DNA from: Phycisphaerales bacterium
GTDB lineage: Bacteria; Planctomycetota; Phycisphaerae; UBA1845; Fen-1342
Direction of reading: 5' to 3'
Assembly (NCBI GenBank): GCA_003162245.1
Contig: PMMM01000100.1
Span: forward strand, 1 to 35,331
Length of the DNA: 35,331 nt
Part shown: positions 15,079 through 24,114 of the stretch, in pieces
Layout of the letters: each line of letters begins with the position of its first letter
How positions within the stretch are numbered: position 1 is the first letter of the stretch
Translations under genes and position numbers: made by a program
Notes under the pieces: model-generated
The model's database searches: none
The model's input: the letters and a program-made list of their open reading frames with translations, nothing else
Told to the model about the DNA's origin: nothing

Positions 15079-16884
15079 TTACCACACGCGTCCGCGCCCC
15101 GCGGGCGGCTGGGGCCGCAACTCGAGGGTGGTCCCGACGGGCAGCGGGGTGAACGGCACGAACTCGCCGTGATCCCATTGCAGCCAGCGGAGCGAGGGGT
15201 CCTCCAGGGGCACCGCAAAATGGAAGGCGACCTCCGCGGGCCGGCAGTCGGGCGTCAGCGCGGTGACCTCGGCCGTCATCCCGGTAAGCGCCACGCGCTG
15301 GCCGACGCGCATCGGGTCGCGCTGATCGCGAAACATCTGGTCAAATCTGAACGCCATGTACCCGAGCTCCGGCCGGATGGTCAGGGTGTGCTCGTCCGGC
15401 CGCCGTACTACGACCGCCGGCAGCCCGGGCGCCAGGGCGCGCGTGAAGCGCGGGACAGGCTGGCCGCTCATCTCGCGGAAGACCGGCAGGCCGTTGGCGT
15501 GTACTGTGCTCGGCGGATTAACGATAACGAGGGTTTGGTCCGTGATCGAGCCGTCCAGCGCGGTGTGCACATAGAGGCTTTCCAACATGCTGGGTGTACC
15601 CATCGGAAAGGCCGCGCGGGCCATCAGGATGAGCGGCGCGAGCACGATGTGGATGAGCCCAGCGGCCCCGCCCACTGTAAGCAAGGGGACCCGCCAGGCC
15701 CACTTTCCCGGCTTGCACGCGCGGACTGCCAACGCCGCCGCCAGCAGCGACGCCAGTAGCGGCATGGCGCCAATACCGATGAAGAGCAGCAATCGATCGG
15801 CCGGCGTGGTCGCGCAGGCCGGTATTACCGCTAACGCCATCCCGGCGCACCAGAATCGACTGAGCCGGTTTCGCCGCAGGACCGGCACGAGCACGACTGC
15901 CAGCACGGCCACGAACGCGACCGAAACGAGCCACAGAATGTGCAGCCCCTTGGGGGCAAGAAGGACGGAGAAGTCCGGCGGCGGCGTCGAGAGCTGCCCG
16001 ACCAGCAAGATCGGGCCCCGTTCGACGACCGCCGCGAGAAAACGGGCCGGCTCGGCGAGCGGGTCCATGTACAGACCCATGTGCGCCGTTCCGTAGCCCA
16101 GGCACGTCCACGACACCCGCCAGAGCACGACGACGGCGACAAACGGCAGCAGGGCCGCCGCGCGTCGAGACCACGGCCCGCGCTCGAGGAACTGCGCGTA
16201 CGCGATCAGGTAGGCGCACGTTCCGATGCCCGCTTCGCCGGACAGCAGGCTCAGCGCCAAGAGCACCGGGCCGACGATCGCGCCGGCCCGCCATTGCTCG
16301 CGTCGCCAGCGATCATGGGCCAGCAGCGCGCACACGCCGAAGAAGGCAGCCACCAGCGCGTTCCGGTTGGCGAGCCAGGCGACCGGAACGGCGTGCACGT
16401 CGTCGATCGCGTAGAGCAGGGCCGCCAGTCCCGCCACCCAAAGCCCGCCGATGACCCGCCGGTACAGGAGCGTGACGGCCGCGACGAGGGCACCCAGCCA
16501 CAGCAGGCTTTGGGCGTGCATCAACAGGGGGTACTGCGGCCACAGGCGATAGTCGAGCCAGTGGGTCAGGGCGGACACCGGCCGCCAGAACATCACCTTG
16601 ATCTCCGGCACCGTCCACCAGGGCAGGACACCGTGGTCCATGATCTGGAGAGTGCGGTGGGGATCGCCGTCGAGGAAGCAGAACAGGTTCATCAGCACGG
16701 GCGCCAGGCCCTCGTAGCGCGGGCCGCCGGGGAGCATGGCGCGGTGCAGATGGTCGTCCAGGAGGAGGCCGACGCGAAGCGAGGGGAGCGTCAGGACGAT
16801 CGCAAACATGGCCGCCCAGAGGGGCAGGTAGCGGTGGGCGAGCAGCGCGCGGAGCGGGCGCGGGAGGTCTTTGCCCGGGGTCAT
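15079..16884 (-). CDS. Polytopic membrane protein, GT-C glycosyltransferase-like
   Basis: With the ATG at 16884 the protein has 601 residues; the ribosome site is weak, and an upstream GTG (V-V-S-N-H-W) could add about 17. The first helix (LPLWAAMFAIVLTLPSLRVG) is followed by LLLDDHLHRAML, an acidic DD pair in the first outer loop, as seen in GT-C membrane glycosyltransferases. About ten further hydrophobic segments follow, for example LLWLGALVAAVTLLYRRVIG, LWVAGLAALLYAIDD, ALVAAFFGVCALLAHD, LAVVLVPVLRRNRL and LLASLLAAALAVRACK. The last ~150 residues are soluble (MLESLYVHTALDGSITDQTL to the end) and beta-rich. It resembles planctomycete hypothetical proteins with a PMT_2-like core. Sugar transfer is an inference; substrate and partner are unknown. 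Confidence 0.65.
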   Translation of the reverse strand: MTPGKDLPRPLRALLAHRYLPLWAAMFAIVLTLPSLRVGLLLDDHLHRAMLPGGPRYEGLAPVLMNLFCFLDGDPHRTLQIMDHGVLPWWTVPEIKVMFWRPVSALTHWLDYRLWPQYPLLMHAQSLLWLGALVAAVTLLYRRVIGGLWVAGLAALLYAIDDVHAVPVAWLANRNALVAAFFGVCALLAHDRWRREQWRAGAIVGPVLLALSLLSGEAGIGTCAYLIAYAQFLERGPWSRRAAALLPFVAVVVLWRVSWTCLGYGTAHMGLYMDPLAEPARFLAAVVERGPILLVGQLSTPPPDFSVLLAPKGLHILWLVSVAFVAVLAVVLVPVLRRNRLSRFWCAGMALAVIPACATTPADRLLLFIGIGAMPLLASLLAAALAVRACKPGKWAWRVPLLTVGGAAGLIHIVLAPLILMARAAFPMGTPSMLESLYVHTALDGSITDQTLVIVNPPSTVHANGLPVFREMSGQPVPRFTRALAPGLPAVVVRRPDEHTLTIRPELGYMAFRFDQMFRDQRDPMRVGQRVALTGMTAEVTALTPDCRPAEVAFHFAVPLEDPSLRWLQWDHGEFVPFTPLPVGTTLELRPQPPAGRGRVW

Positions 16885-17065
16885 CGGCTCGCCGAGCGGG
16901 ATCGGGGGGTCTCCCCAGTGGTTGCTCACTACATCCTCGCACAGGACCTGTGGCTGGCGACACAGACCCCAGAAGCGCGGCGGTCTTGGCGACAAGACGC
17001 CGGGACCTGGGGGCGCGCATACTCATCCGCGTACAGGGGCTACGATACTCGAAGCGTGCGTGGAA

Positions 17066-17094
17066 TTACAGTGCGACGCATTGGCGGTTATGAT
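17066..17094 (+). promoter_or_regulatory. Possible promoter of larC
   Basis: TTACAG (17066-17071) and TATGAT (17089-17094) are separated by 17 bases, 19 bases before the larC ATG. The -10 is good (5/6 to TATAAT), but the -35 fits poorly. It is the best candidate in the 229-base divergent gap. Confidence 0.3.
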
Positions 17095-17113
17095 GCCCCG
17101 TCGAGGTGTGGGT

Positions 17114-18331
17114 ATGCGTTGCGGGTACTTCGACTGTTTCAGCGGGGCTGCGGGCGACATGATCCTGGGCGCGCTGGTCGACGCGGGCGTGCCGCTCGAC
17201 ACGCTGCGCGAGGCGCTCGGGCGGCTGAAGCTGCCGGGAGTGCAGCTCGAAACCGAGGCGGTGCAACGCGGCGGGTTTGCGGCGACGCAGGTCCACGTTG
17301 AGGTCGACCGCGCGGCGCAGACGCATCATCGGCATTTGCCAGATATTCTGGACATCATCGCAAAAGCGGGGATGTCGCCAAACGTGACCGAGCGGGCCGG
17401 GCGCATCTTCACGCGGCTGGCCGAGGCGGAGGCGCGTGTCCACGGGATCGACGTGGAGCACGTGCACTTCCACGAGGTGGGAGCCGCCGACGCGATCGTC
17501 GACATCGTGGGAGCGTGCGTGGGGGTCGTAGCGCTCGGTCTGGAGCGCATCACGTGTTCGCCGATCCCCACCGGCTCGGGGACCGTGAAATGCGAGCATG
17601 GCGTGCTGCCGGTGCCGGCACCGGCGACCGCGGAACTACTCCGGGGCGTGCCGCTGGCGGAATGCGACGTGGTCGGCGAGCTCACCACGCCGACGGGGGC
17701 GGCCATCCTGACCACGCTGGCCGAATCGTACGGCCCGCTGCCGGCGCTGCGGGTGAGCGCGATCGGCTGCGGGGCCGGGACGCGCGAAAACCGCGCTCGG
17801 CCGAATCTGCTGCGGCTGTTCGTGGGTGAGGCGGACGCGGCCAGGGTCCCGCTAGCGGACCTGGAGCACGACCGCGTCTTGATGCTGGAGACCCAGGTTG
17901 ACGACGTCGCGGGGCAGGTCCTGGCGCACGCGTGCGAGCGGCTGCTCGAGGCGGGTGCGCTCGACGCATACCTCGTGCCGATCATCATGAAGAAGGGTCG
18001 CCCCGGGCAGTTGCTGGCGGTCCTGTGCCGCCCGCAGGATCTGGCGGCCGTGGAGGCGGTCCTCTTCCGCGAGATCGGGACGCTGGGCGTCCGGCGGCAG
18101 GAGTGGTTCCGCGACAAGCTGGCCCGGCGGCACGTGACGGTGACGACGGCGTACGGGCCAATCCGCGTCAAGCTCGGGCAGGCCGGCCACGAAGTGCTGC
18201 GGGCGTGGCCGGAATACGAAGACTGCGCGGCGGCCGCCCGGGCGCGCGGCGTGGCGCTACGCGACGTGCAGGACGCGGCGCTGCAGGCATGGATGCAAGA
18301 GAATGCCCGTCGGGACAATCACGCTGAATAG
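17114..18331 (+). CDS. larC: LarC, nickel-pincer cofactor biosynthesis nickel insertion protein
   Basis: The ATG at 17114 is chosen (GAGG 7 bases upstream; the protein then starts MRCGYFDCFSGAAGDMILGA, the family's invariant opening). It has 405 residues. LarC is a CTP-dependent cyclometallase that inserts nickel into pyridinium-3,5-bisthiocarboxylic acid mononucleotide to make the nickel-pincer cofactor of lactate racemase-type enzymes. Other family segments are HHRHLPDILDII, HVHFHEVGAADAIVDIVGAC, CSPIPTGSGTVKCEHGVLPV, PAPATAELLRGVPL, ELTTPTGAAIL, LETQVDDVAGQVLAHACERL and PIIMKKGRPGQLLAVL. In Lactiplantibacillus plantarum larC is read through a frameshift; here it is one continuous frame. 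No larB, larE or larA is in the window. The next gene overlaps its end by 29 bases. Confidence 0.93.
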   Translation: MRCGYFDCFSGAAGDMILGALVDAGVPLDTLREALGRLKLPGVQLETEAVQRGGFAATQVHVEVDRAAQTHHRHLPDILDIIAKAGMSPNVTERAGRIFTRLAEAEARVHGIDVEHVHFHEVGAADAIVDIVGACVGVVALGLERITCSPIPTGSGTVKCEHGVLPVPAPATAELLRGVPLAECDVVGELTTPTGAAILTTLAESYGPLPALRVSAIGCGAGTRENRARPNLLRLFVGEADAARVPLADLEHDRVLMLETQVDDVAGQVLAHACERLLEAGALDAYLVPIIMKKGRPGQLLAVLCRPQDLAAVEAVLFREIGTLGVRRQEWFRDKLARRHVTVTTAYGPIRVKLGQAGHEVLRAWPEYEDCAAAARARGVALRDVQDAALQAWMQENARRDNHAE

Positions 18332-18818
18332 CGGCGTCGGCTACGCGTTGGGGGCACTGTGTTTGGCGATGTTGTCCGTCGGCGTGCTGCGCTACACGCG
18401 CGACCGGCGCGCGGGGGCCCGTGACCTGACACGCGAGCAACGGGCACGGCTGCGAGACCAGCAGCAGGTGCGGCAGGCCATGGAGGAGCTGCTCGCGCAG
18501 CTCGAAGAGGTCACGCGGCGGATCGATACCGACGTGGACACGCGGTTCGCGAAGCTGGAGGGCTTGCTGCGCGCGGCGGACGAACGCATTCGCGTGCTGC
18601 AAAAGTCGAACGATGCGCCGGCGGTCCGGCAGGTCGATCCGCCGACGGCGGGGGCGAATTCGAGCGAGGGTGGGGGGCAGGCCGAGCCGCCGGAGGCGCG
18701 GAAGCAGCGCATCTATGAGTTGGTGGACGCGGGGGCGAGTGCGATCACGATCGCCGACCGGCTGCACCTGCCGGTCGGTGAGGTAGAGTTGATTCTCAAC
18801 CTGCGACGGTTTCGCTGA
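18303..18818 (+). CDS. Membrane-anchored coiled-coil DUF2802 protein
   Basis: The protein has 171 residues. An N-terminal membrane helix (ALGALCLAMLSVGVLRYTRD, about 15-34) is followed by a charged coiled coil (REQRARLRDQQQVRQAMEEL, LAQLEEVTRRIDTDVDTRFA) and a low-complexity linker. The C-terminal helix-turn-helix-like end RIYELVDAGASAITIADRLH then LPVGEVELILNLRRF matches the DUF2802 family. In other bacteria such proteins occur near flagellar or chemotaxis genes; here it overlaps larC by 29 bases, so it is translated from within that gene. The ribosome site is weak (AAGAGA close to the ATG). It probably sits at the inner membrane with its HTH-like tail in the cytoplasm. Function is unknown. 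Confidence 0.72.
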   Translation: MPVGTITLNSGVGYALGALCLAMLSVGVLRYTRDRRAGARDLTREQRARLRDQQQVRQAMEELLAQLEEVTRRIDTDVDTRFAKLEGLLRAADERIRVLQKSNDAPAVRQVDPPTAGANSSEGGGQAEPPEARKQRIYELVDAGASAITIADRLHLPVGEVELILNLRRFR

Positions 18819-18824
18819 GGGCGA

Positions 18825-20636
18825 TTACGGCTGCTTGTCCGGCGGCGGCGGGGGCGAGGAGGGCGGGGCGTTGTCCTGCTGGGCGCGCATCAGGCCCGCG
18901 AGACGCTCGAAATACTCGCGTAACGCGCGCTGATACTGGCGGGGCACTTCCTCGCGCTCCACGGCGTCCATCTGGTCGCGGACCTCGGCCTGGGCGGCGC
19001 TCAACTGCTCGGCGGTCGCCTGGCCGCGGACCTGGGGCCCCTCGACCAACATGCGGCCGATGATCGCACCGCCCTGGAAGCGGGTTTTGGCCTTCTGGGC
19101 GTCGGTCTGGTAGGCGGTCTTTTCCTTGCCGACTTTGGAGCCGAGACCTAGACCGAGGTTCGGGCCCTGCTCGCCGATCGGGTCCTGATTTCCACCTGGG
19201 CACTTGCCGGGGCACTTATCACCCTTGCAGACGCCGTCGCGCATCTTCTCGAAGTCAGAAATCTGGGCTTGCAGCTCGTTCATAAGCTGCTCGCTCATCT
19301 CCATCTGGGAGAGCTGCGACGCGGCATCGGAGAGCGCGTTGGCGGCGTTCGCGGAGCCGGAGCCGGCGCTGCTGGGGCTCTGACACTGCTGGGCGGCCTG
19401 GGCGGCCTTGGACAGCGCCTGGCTGAGATTCTGGCAGCTCTTCTTAGACTGCTGTTGCTGCTGCATTTTCTTGGCGAGGTCCTGAACCTGCTTTTGTGAC
19501 ACGCCCTTGTCGCCCAAACGCTTCTGGAGTTCCTTCTCGAGCTGCTTGGGGTCCATCTTGGAGAGCTCGTCGAGCAGCTTCTTCGCTTCCTCGGGCGTTA
19601 GGCCGGCCTTGTTCTCCAGTTCCTTCTGGAGGTGCGTGGTGTCGCTGAGCTCGGAGAGCTGGTTGGCCAGCTTTTGCAACTGCTCCTGCATTTGCGCGAG
19701 CTTCTGCTGGGCCTCGGGGTTATCGGTGTGCTTGGCGGCGTCTTCGATGTCCTTGGCAATGTCCTCGAGGGCCTGCTTGGCGCCGGCGAAGTCGCCGCTG
19801 GCGAGCGTCTGCGACAGCTTGTCGCTGGCGGGCTTCTCGCCGGGCTCGTTGAGCTTGTTGAACGTGCGGCGGGCTTCCTTGAGGGCCTCGTCGCCGCCCT
19901 GCTCCATTTCGCGCTGCAGCTTCTCGCGGACGTCGTCGATGCGCTGGACGGCCTTGCGGCGGACGTCGTCCGGGGTGACGTTCGGGCCTTCGGGCATCTC
20001 GGGGACCTGGACGTCGTCGAGCAGTTTGTCCAACTCGGGGTTGTTCTTGCTCATTTCCTTGAGCTTGTCGAGCTTCTCCTGGAACTCGGTCTTGATCGCG
20101 AACTGCTCGGCCTCGACCTGGGCACGCGGGACGACGGTCTCGGGCTTCCGCTGCGCGGCGAAGAGGTCGACGGTCGGCATGAACCAGGCCAGGAGCAACG
20201 CGGAGACGACGGTGGCGGCCGACCAGGGCCACAGGGGCGGCAGATGACGCGGGATGTGCGACGGGACGTGCACGGACCCGGCGGTTTTCTCGGCGTCTTG
20301 CACGGCGGCCCGCGCGAATGGGTCGCCGTCCCGCCGGATGACCCATGCGGTGCTTAGCCGCTCCTTGAGACCCGCGGCGGCGTCCAGGGCGACGGCAGCC
20401 TGCAAGGGACTCGGGCGCGCGAGCAGCGTGCCAACCAGCCCGACGAGCAGGGCGAGCAGCGCGGCGGCATAGCCGGCGTACACCAGCGGCACGCCGAGGG
20501 CCAGCAGGCGAACGACGAGGATCGTGAGCGCCCACAGTCCGCCGGTCACGAGCAGGCCAAGGGAGAAGCGGTGGAAGAAGACATTGTGAGTGAGGCGGCG
20601 GCGGGCATGATGGATCTGGCGATCGAGGTAGGACAT
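18825..20636 (-). CDS. Large membrane-anchored coiled-coil protein
   Basis: The protein has 603 residues; the ATG has GGAGGT 6 bases upstream. The first 70 residues hold two membrane helices (FSLGLLVTGGLWALTILVVR, VYAGYAAALLALLVGLVGTL). A third lies near 137-155 (LWPWSAATVVSALLLAWFMP). The rest is a long Lys/Glu/Gln-rich coiled coil (FQEKLDKLKEMSKNNPELDK, LEDIAKDIEDAAKHTDNPEA, QQKLAQMQEQLQKLANQLSE, a QQQQQ run) and ends with a Pro-rich tail. A short Cys motif CKGDKCPGKCPGG lies near residue 470. The layout recalls DUF4175-like planctomycete proteins, but I cannot confirm the family. It is probably an inner-membrane protein with a large extracytoplasmic rod. It is transcribed divergently from the DUF72 gene. 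Confidence 0.7.
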   Translation of the reverse strand: MSYLDRQIHHARRRLTHNVFFHRFSLGLLVTGGLWALTILVVRLLALGVPLVYAGYAAALLALLVGLVGTLLARPSPLQAAVALDAAAGLKERLSTAWVIRRDGDPFARAAVQDAEKTAGSVHVPSHIPRHLPPLWPWSAATVVSALLLAWFMPTVDLFAAQRKPETVVPRAQVEAEQFAIKTEFQEKLDKLKEMSKNNPELDKLLDDVQVPEMPEGPNVTPDDVRRKAVQRIDDVREKLQREMEQGGDEALKEARRTFNKLNEPGEKPASDKLSQTLASGDFAGAKQALEDIAKDIEDAAKHTDNPEAQQKLAQMQEQLQKLANQLSELSDTTHLQKELENKAGLTPEEAKKLLDELSKMDPKQLEKELQKRLGDKGVSQKQVQDLAKKMQQQQQSKKSCQNLSQALSKAAQAAQQCQSPSSAGSGSANAANALSDAASQLSQMEMSEQLMNELQAQISDFEKMRDGVCKGDKCPGKCPGGNQDPIGEQGPNLGLGLGSKVGKEKTAYQTDAQKAKTRFQGGAIIGRMLVEGPQVRGQATAEQLSAAQAEVRDQMDAVEREEVPRQYQRALREYFERLAGLMRAQQDNAPPSSPPPPPDKQP

Positions 20637-20680
20637 CGCAGGACCTCCGCAAACCGCGGCCGTGGGGCTAATCCACTAGT

Positions 20681-20709
20681 ATCATAGATCGTCCACAAGG
20701 GCGGCTCAA
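20681..20709 (-). promoter_or_regulatory. Sigma-70-like promoter of coiled-coil membrane gene
   Basis: On the minus strand TTGAGC (20704-20709) and TATGAT (20681-20686) are 17 bases apart, giving an expected start of transcription about 38 bases before the ATG at 20636. The fit is 4/6 and 5/6 to the consensus boxes with ideal spacing. Confidence 0.55.
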
Positions 20710-20791
20710 TGAGAATCCGGCGGAGCGGGGGCGCTACCCCCCTACCGTGCGTCGCCTTGTCGCCGCCGGGGTCGCGTGATACACCACCGGT

Positions 20792-21700
20792 ATGGCCACG
20801 TCACCTGCCGCGAGACTGTGGATCGGACCGTCCGGGTGGAGCTACGACGACTGGGAGGGCGTCGTGTACCCGCGCCCGAAGCCGCGGGGGTTCAAGCCAC
20901 TGGCGTTGCTGACACGGTATTTCAACGCGGTCGAGGTCAACTCCAGCTTTTATCGCATTCCGACGGCGCGGATGACATCTGCTTGGACGCCATTGGTGCC
21001 GCGGGAGTTCCGTTTCGCCTTCAAGCTGACGCAGGTTTTCACGCACGAGCGGGCGGAGATGCCGGGGCGCGAGGTCGTGCGGGAGTTTTGCGAGGGCGTG
21101 CGGCCGGTGCGGGAGGCGGGGTTGCTGGGGCCGCTGCTGATGCAATTTCCGTGGTCGTTTCGATTTACGCCGGTGGCGGTGGACTGGCTGCGGCGACTGG
21201 CGGAGAGCTTTCCGGATTTCGAGCGGTTTGTGGAGGTGCGGCACGCGTCGTGGGCGCAGCCGGAGGCGTTGGAGGCGCTGCGCGGGGTGGGCGGGTACTG
21301 CAACATCGACCAGCCGCGGCTGCGCGACTGTCTGCCGCCGACGCAGCACGTGTTCGGGCGCAGCGCGTACGTGCGGCTGCATGGACGAAACGCGAAGAAC
21401 TGGTTCGCGGAGGGACAGCCGGCGTACGAGCGGTACAACTACTTGTACAGCGAGCGGGAGCTGCGGGAGTGGGTCGAGCGGCTGAACGCGATGTGCAAGC
21501 AGGCGGACGACGTGCACGTGTTTGCGAATAATCACTATCGCGGGCAGGGAGTCGTCAACGCGCTGGAGTTGCGGGCGCTGCTGGAGGGGCATCCGGTGGC
21601 GGCGCCGGCGGAGTTGCTGGAAGCGTACCCGCAGTTGCGCAAGCTGGTGCGGGCGACGGGACAGCAGACGCTGTGGACGCAGGGCGCGGAGCCCGTTTGA
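20792..21700 (+). CDS. DUF72 (YecE-like) protein
   Basis: The protein has 302 residues. The opening LWIGPSGWSYDDWEGVVYPR and the following LALLTRYFNAVEVNSSFYRI, FRFAFKLTQVFTHER, LGPLLMQFPWSFRFTP and FVEVRHASWAQPEAL are the defining motifs of DUF72/YecE, a TIM-barrel family of unknown reaction. Later, AYVRLHGRNAKNWFAEG and VHVFANNHYRGQGVVNALEL (with the invariant N-N-H/D segment) complete it. The ATG at 20792 has no good ribosome site. It is divergent from the coiled-coil membrane gene, and the YfhO-like gene follows after 44 bases in the same direction. The family is certain; function is unknown. Confidence 0.92.
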   Translation: MATSPAARLWIGPSGWSYDDWEGVVYPRPKPRGFKPLALLTRYFNAVEVNSSFYRIPTARMTSAWTPLVPREFRFAFKLTQVFTHERAEMPGREVVREFCEGVRPVREAGLLGPLLMQFPWSFRFTPVAVDWLRRLAESFPDFERFVEVRHASWAQPEALEALRGVGGYCNIDQPRLRDCLPPTQHVFGRSAYVRLHGRNAKNWFAEGQPAYERYNYLYSERELREWVERLNAMCKQADDVHVFANNHYRGQGVVNALELRALLEGHPVAAPAELLEAYPQLRKLVRATGQQTLWTQGAEPV

Positions 21701-21744
21701 CGGATACCAAGGCGCCGGGAGGGGCGTACGGTACGATCCGCACC

Positions 21745-24063
21745 ATGCGCCCGATGCGGCTGGTGGTTCTACTCGCGGTCGTGCTGCTGCCCGGCGTGAT
21801 GCTTGCGCCGGTGTGGCGGAACGCAGGGCTGGGGGCCGCCGAGGACGACATCCTGTACTACTTCCCGATGCGGTCGCTGTTCGGGGAGATGGTGCGCAGC
21901 GGCACGGGGCCGTGGTTCAATCCGTGGACCGGGCTGGGACGGCCGTTCATGGCCGATCCGCAGACGGCGGTGTGGTATCCGGCGACGTGGCTGTTCGCCG
22001 TGCTGCCGCCGCTGCAGGCGTACCCGATATCGCTGTGGGTGCATTACAGCCTGGCGCTGTGGGGGATGTACCGGCTGCTGCGGGGGCTGGGGCTCGAAGC
22101 GCGGGCGGCGCTGTTCGGCGGGATCAGCTTTGCGTTCTGCGGATTCATGCTGGCGCACCGGGCGCACTTTGCGCTCCAGCACGCGGCGGCGTGGACGCCG
22201 TGGGTATTCTGGCTACTGCACCGCTATGTGACGGCGGATGCGGGCGGTGGCGGGCGGTCGCCAGGAGCACAGCACGCGAGCCTGCGGCGGCTCGCGCTGG
22301 CGGCGGCAGTTGTCGCGCTGCAGTGCTTCGCCGGGCATGTGCAGGTGGCGGCGATGACGGCCGTGGGAGCGCTGGTGTTTGTGCTGGCGGCGCCGGCGGC
22401 GGGCGGCCGTGGGACGGCGGGACGGGCGGGGCTAGCGAGCGCCGCGGGGCGGTGGCTGCTGGTGTATATGTGCGCCGCCGGGCTGTTCGCAATCCAATGG
22501 CTGCCGACGTTCGCATACGTGCGCGTCTGCACGCGGGTCGAGCGGACGTACCTGGACTTTGTGGAGAACAGTTGGCATCCGGCGTCCGTGCTCGATTGGA
22601 CGATGCCGATGCTGTTCGGCCAGCGGACGCCCAACTTCTTCGACCAACGGTACTGGGGGCCGTCACACCAGGTGGAGCAATTCGCGTACGGCGGCATTCT
22701 GCCGCTGCTCTTGGCGGCCCTGGCAGTCCGCGCAGGGTGGCGTGGGGACGCGCGGCGCCGGGCGTGGGTGGTCGTGGGCGCGCTGGGGTTGTTGCTGGCG
22801 CTCGGGCAGTACGGGCCGGTGTGCCCGCTATTGTACTGGGTGCCGGGGAGCAGCCTGTTTCGCTGCCCGGCGCGGGCGCTGCTGCTGGTCAACCTGGCGG
22901 CGGCTGGGCTGGCGGCCGTGGCGCTGCATGACGTAGGTTCCGGGTCGTCCCCACAGCATACACGCCTCCGCGTGCTGGCGCTGGGCTGGTCGCGCCGGCC
23001 GGTATTGGTCGGCGCCCTGCTGGTGGCGGTGCCGTTGGGCGCGATCGCGGCGGCGATGCCGTTTGTGGACGCGGCGACGCGCGGCGCGGCGTGGCACGCG
23101 TTGCGGCCGTGGGGCAGCGCGGTCTGGGTCCCGTTGCTAACGGCGATTGTCGCGCTGGGGGTGTTGGGGCTGGCGGCGCGCCGCTGGCGACAGTCAGTGT
23201 GGTCGTGGCTGATCGTGTTGCTCACGATGCTCGACCTGGGCGTGATCGGGTGGACGATCGACGTGCCGCGCGACGTGCGCGACGGCGCGGCGCTCATCAC
23301 GCCGCGGACGACGGACTGGCTCGACCGGATCCGCGCCGCGCCGCATCGGCTGTGGGTCGTGACGGGGCGGCAGGGGCGAGCGCCGGGCGAATACGTCGAT
23401 CCGGTCGACAAGGCGGTCGCGAACACCAACATTCTGCGCGGCATCGAGACGCTGACGGACTATGGGCCGTTGCAGCCACGGGTGGTCGTCGCGCGTTTCG
23501 GGTTCAAGCCGTGGGGGGAAACAGATGTGGCGGGCGAGCTGCTGGACGACACGGCGTGGATGCGGCTGTACGACGTGGGCTGGATTCTGCTGTGCGATGC
23601 GGATCGGCCGGCGCCGGCGGGGTGCGAGCTGTGGGCGACGACGCCTGAGGGCTGGCGGCTGTTCGCCAATTCGAGCGCGACCGGGCCAGCGCTCGTCGAG
23701 CAGGCCGAGCAGCCGGGGGTCGCTCAATTGGTGCCGCTAAGCGCGACGCGTTTCACGACGTTAGTGGATACGTGGCCAGCGCGGGTTGCGTCGCACGGCG
23801 AGAAGCAGTCCGCCGACGAGCCGGGGGATGGGCCGCGACTGGTCGTGTCACGGCTGGCCTTGCCGGGGTGGACGGCGCGCGCGGGCGATCAGGTGGTGCC
23901 GATCGAAACGGTGGACGGGGTGCTGATGGGCGTACGCGTGCCGCCGGGCGAGGCCGCGGAGGTGGCGTGGTCGTACTTCCCGCCGGGGCTGTACCTGGGG
24001 GCCGGTGTATCGGTGCTGTCGGTCGCGGTGCTGGCATGGGCCGTTCTGCGCGGAGCACGGTAG
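21745..24063 (+). CDS. YfhO-family polytopic membrane protein
   Basis: The protein has 772 residues from the ATG at 21745; an in-frame ATG at 21673 would overlap the DUF72 gene. The N-terminus (MRLVVLLAVVLLPGVMLAPV) and the first loop (DDILYYFPMRSLFGEMVRSG, then GPWFNPWTGLGRPFMADPQT) are characteristic of YfhO-like proteins, which belong to the GT-C membrane glycosyltransferase group. About twelve hydrophobic segments follow up to residue ~530. A soluble C-terminal part comes next (RTTDWLDRIRAAPHRLWVVT, ILRGIETLTDYGPLQPRVVV), then LVVSRLALPGWTARAGDQVV and YFPPGLYLGAGVSVLSVAVL with a last helix. It would work in the cell envelope, perhaps on sugars of glycolipids or wall polymers. Family call is good; the substrate is not known. 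Confidence 0.85.
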   Translation: MRPMRLVVLLAVVLLPGVMLAPVWRNAGLGAAEDDILYYFPMRSLFGEMVRSGTGPWFNPWTGLGRPFMADPQTAVWYPATWLFAVLPPLQAYPISLWVHYSLALWGMYRLLRGLGLEARAALFGGISFAFCGFMLAHRAHFALQHAAAWTPWVFWLLHRYVTADAGGGGRSPGAQHASLRRLALAAAVVALQCFAGHVQVAAMTAVGALVFVLAAPAAGGRGTAGRAGLASAAGRWLLVYMCAAGLFAIQWLPTFAYVRVCTRVERTYLDFVENSWHPASVLDWTMPMLFGQRTPNFFDQRYWGPSHQVEQFAYGGILPLLLAALAVRAGWRGDARRRAWVVVGALGLLLALGQYGPVCPLLYWVPGSSLFRCPARALLLVNLAAAGLAAVALHDVGSGSSPQHTRLRVLALGWSRRPVLVGALLVAVPLGAIAAAMPFVDAATRGAAWHALRPWGSAVWVPLLTAIVALGVLGLAARRWRQSVWSWLIVLLTMLDLGVIGWTIDVPRDVRDGAALITPRTTDWLDRIRAAPHRLWVVTGRQGRAPGEYVDPVDKAVANTNILRGIETLTDYGPLQPRVVVARFGFKPWGETDVAGELLDDTAWMRLYDVGWILLCDADRPAPAGCELWATTPEGWRLFANSSATGPALVEQAEQPGVAQLVPLSATRFTTLVDTWPARVASHGEKQSADEPGDGPRLVVSRLALPGWTARAGDQVVPIETVDGVLMGVRVPPGEAAEVAWSYFPPGLYLGAGVSVLSVAVLAWAVLRGAR

Positions 24064-24114
24064 CGCGACGCGGGGATCCGGCAATACAAATCGCGGGGTC
24101 GGCGGCGCGGCTGG

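Noticed and set aside
15940-17301. A 453-codon open frame on the plus strand
   Set aside because: It is antisense to the GT-C-like gene and runs across the start of larC in another frame; His/Gln/Arg-rich and without motifs.
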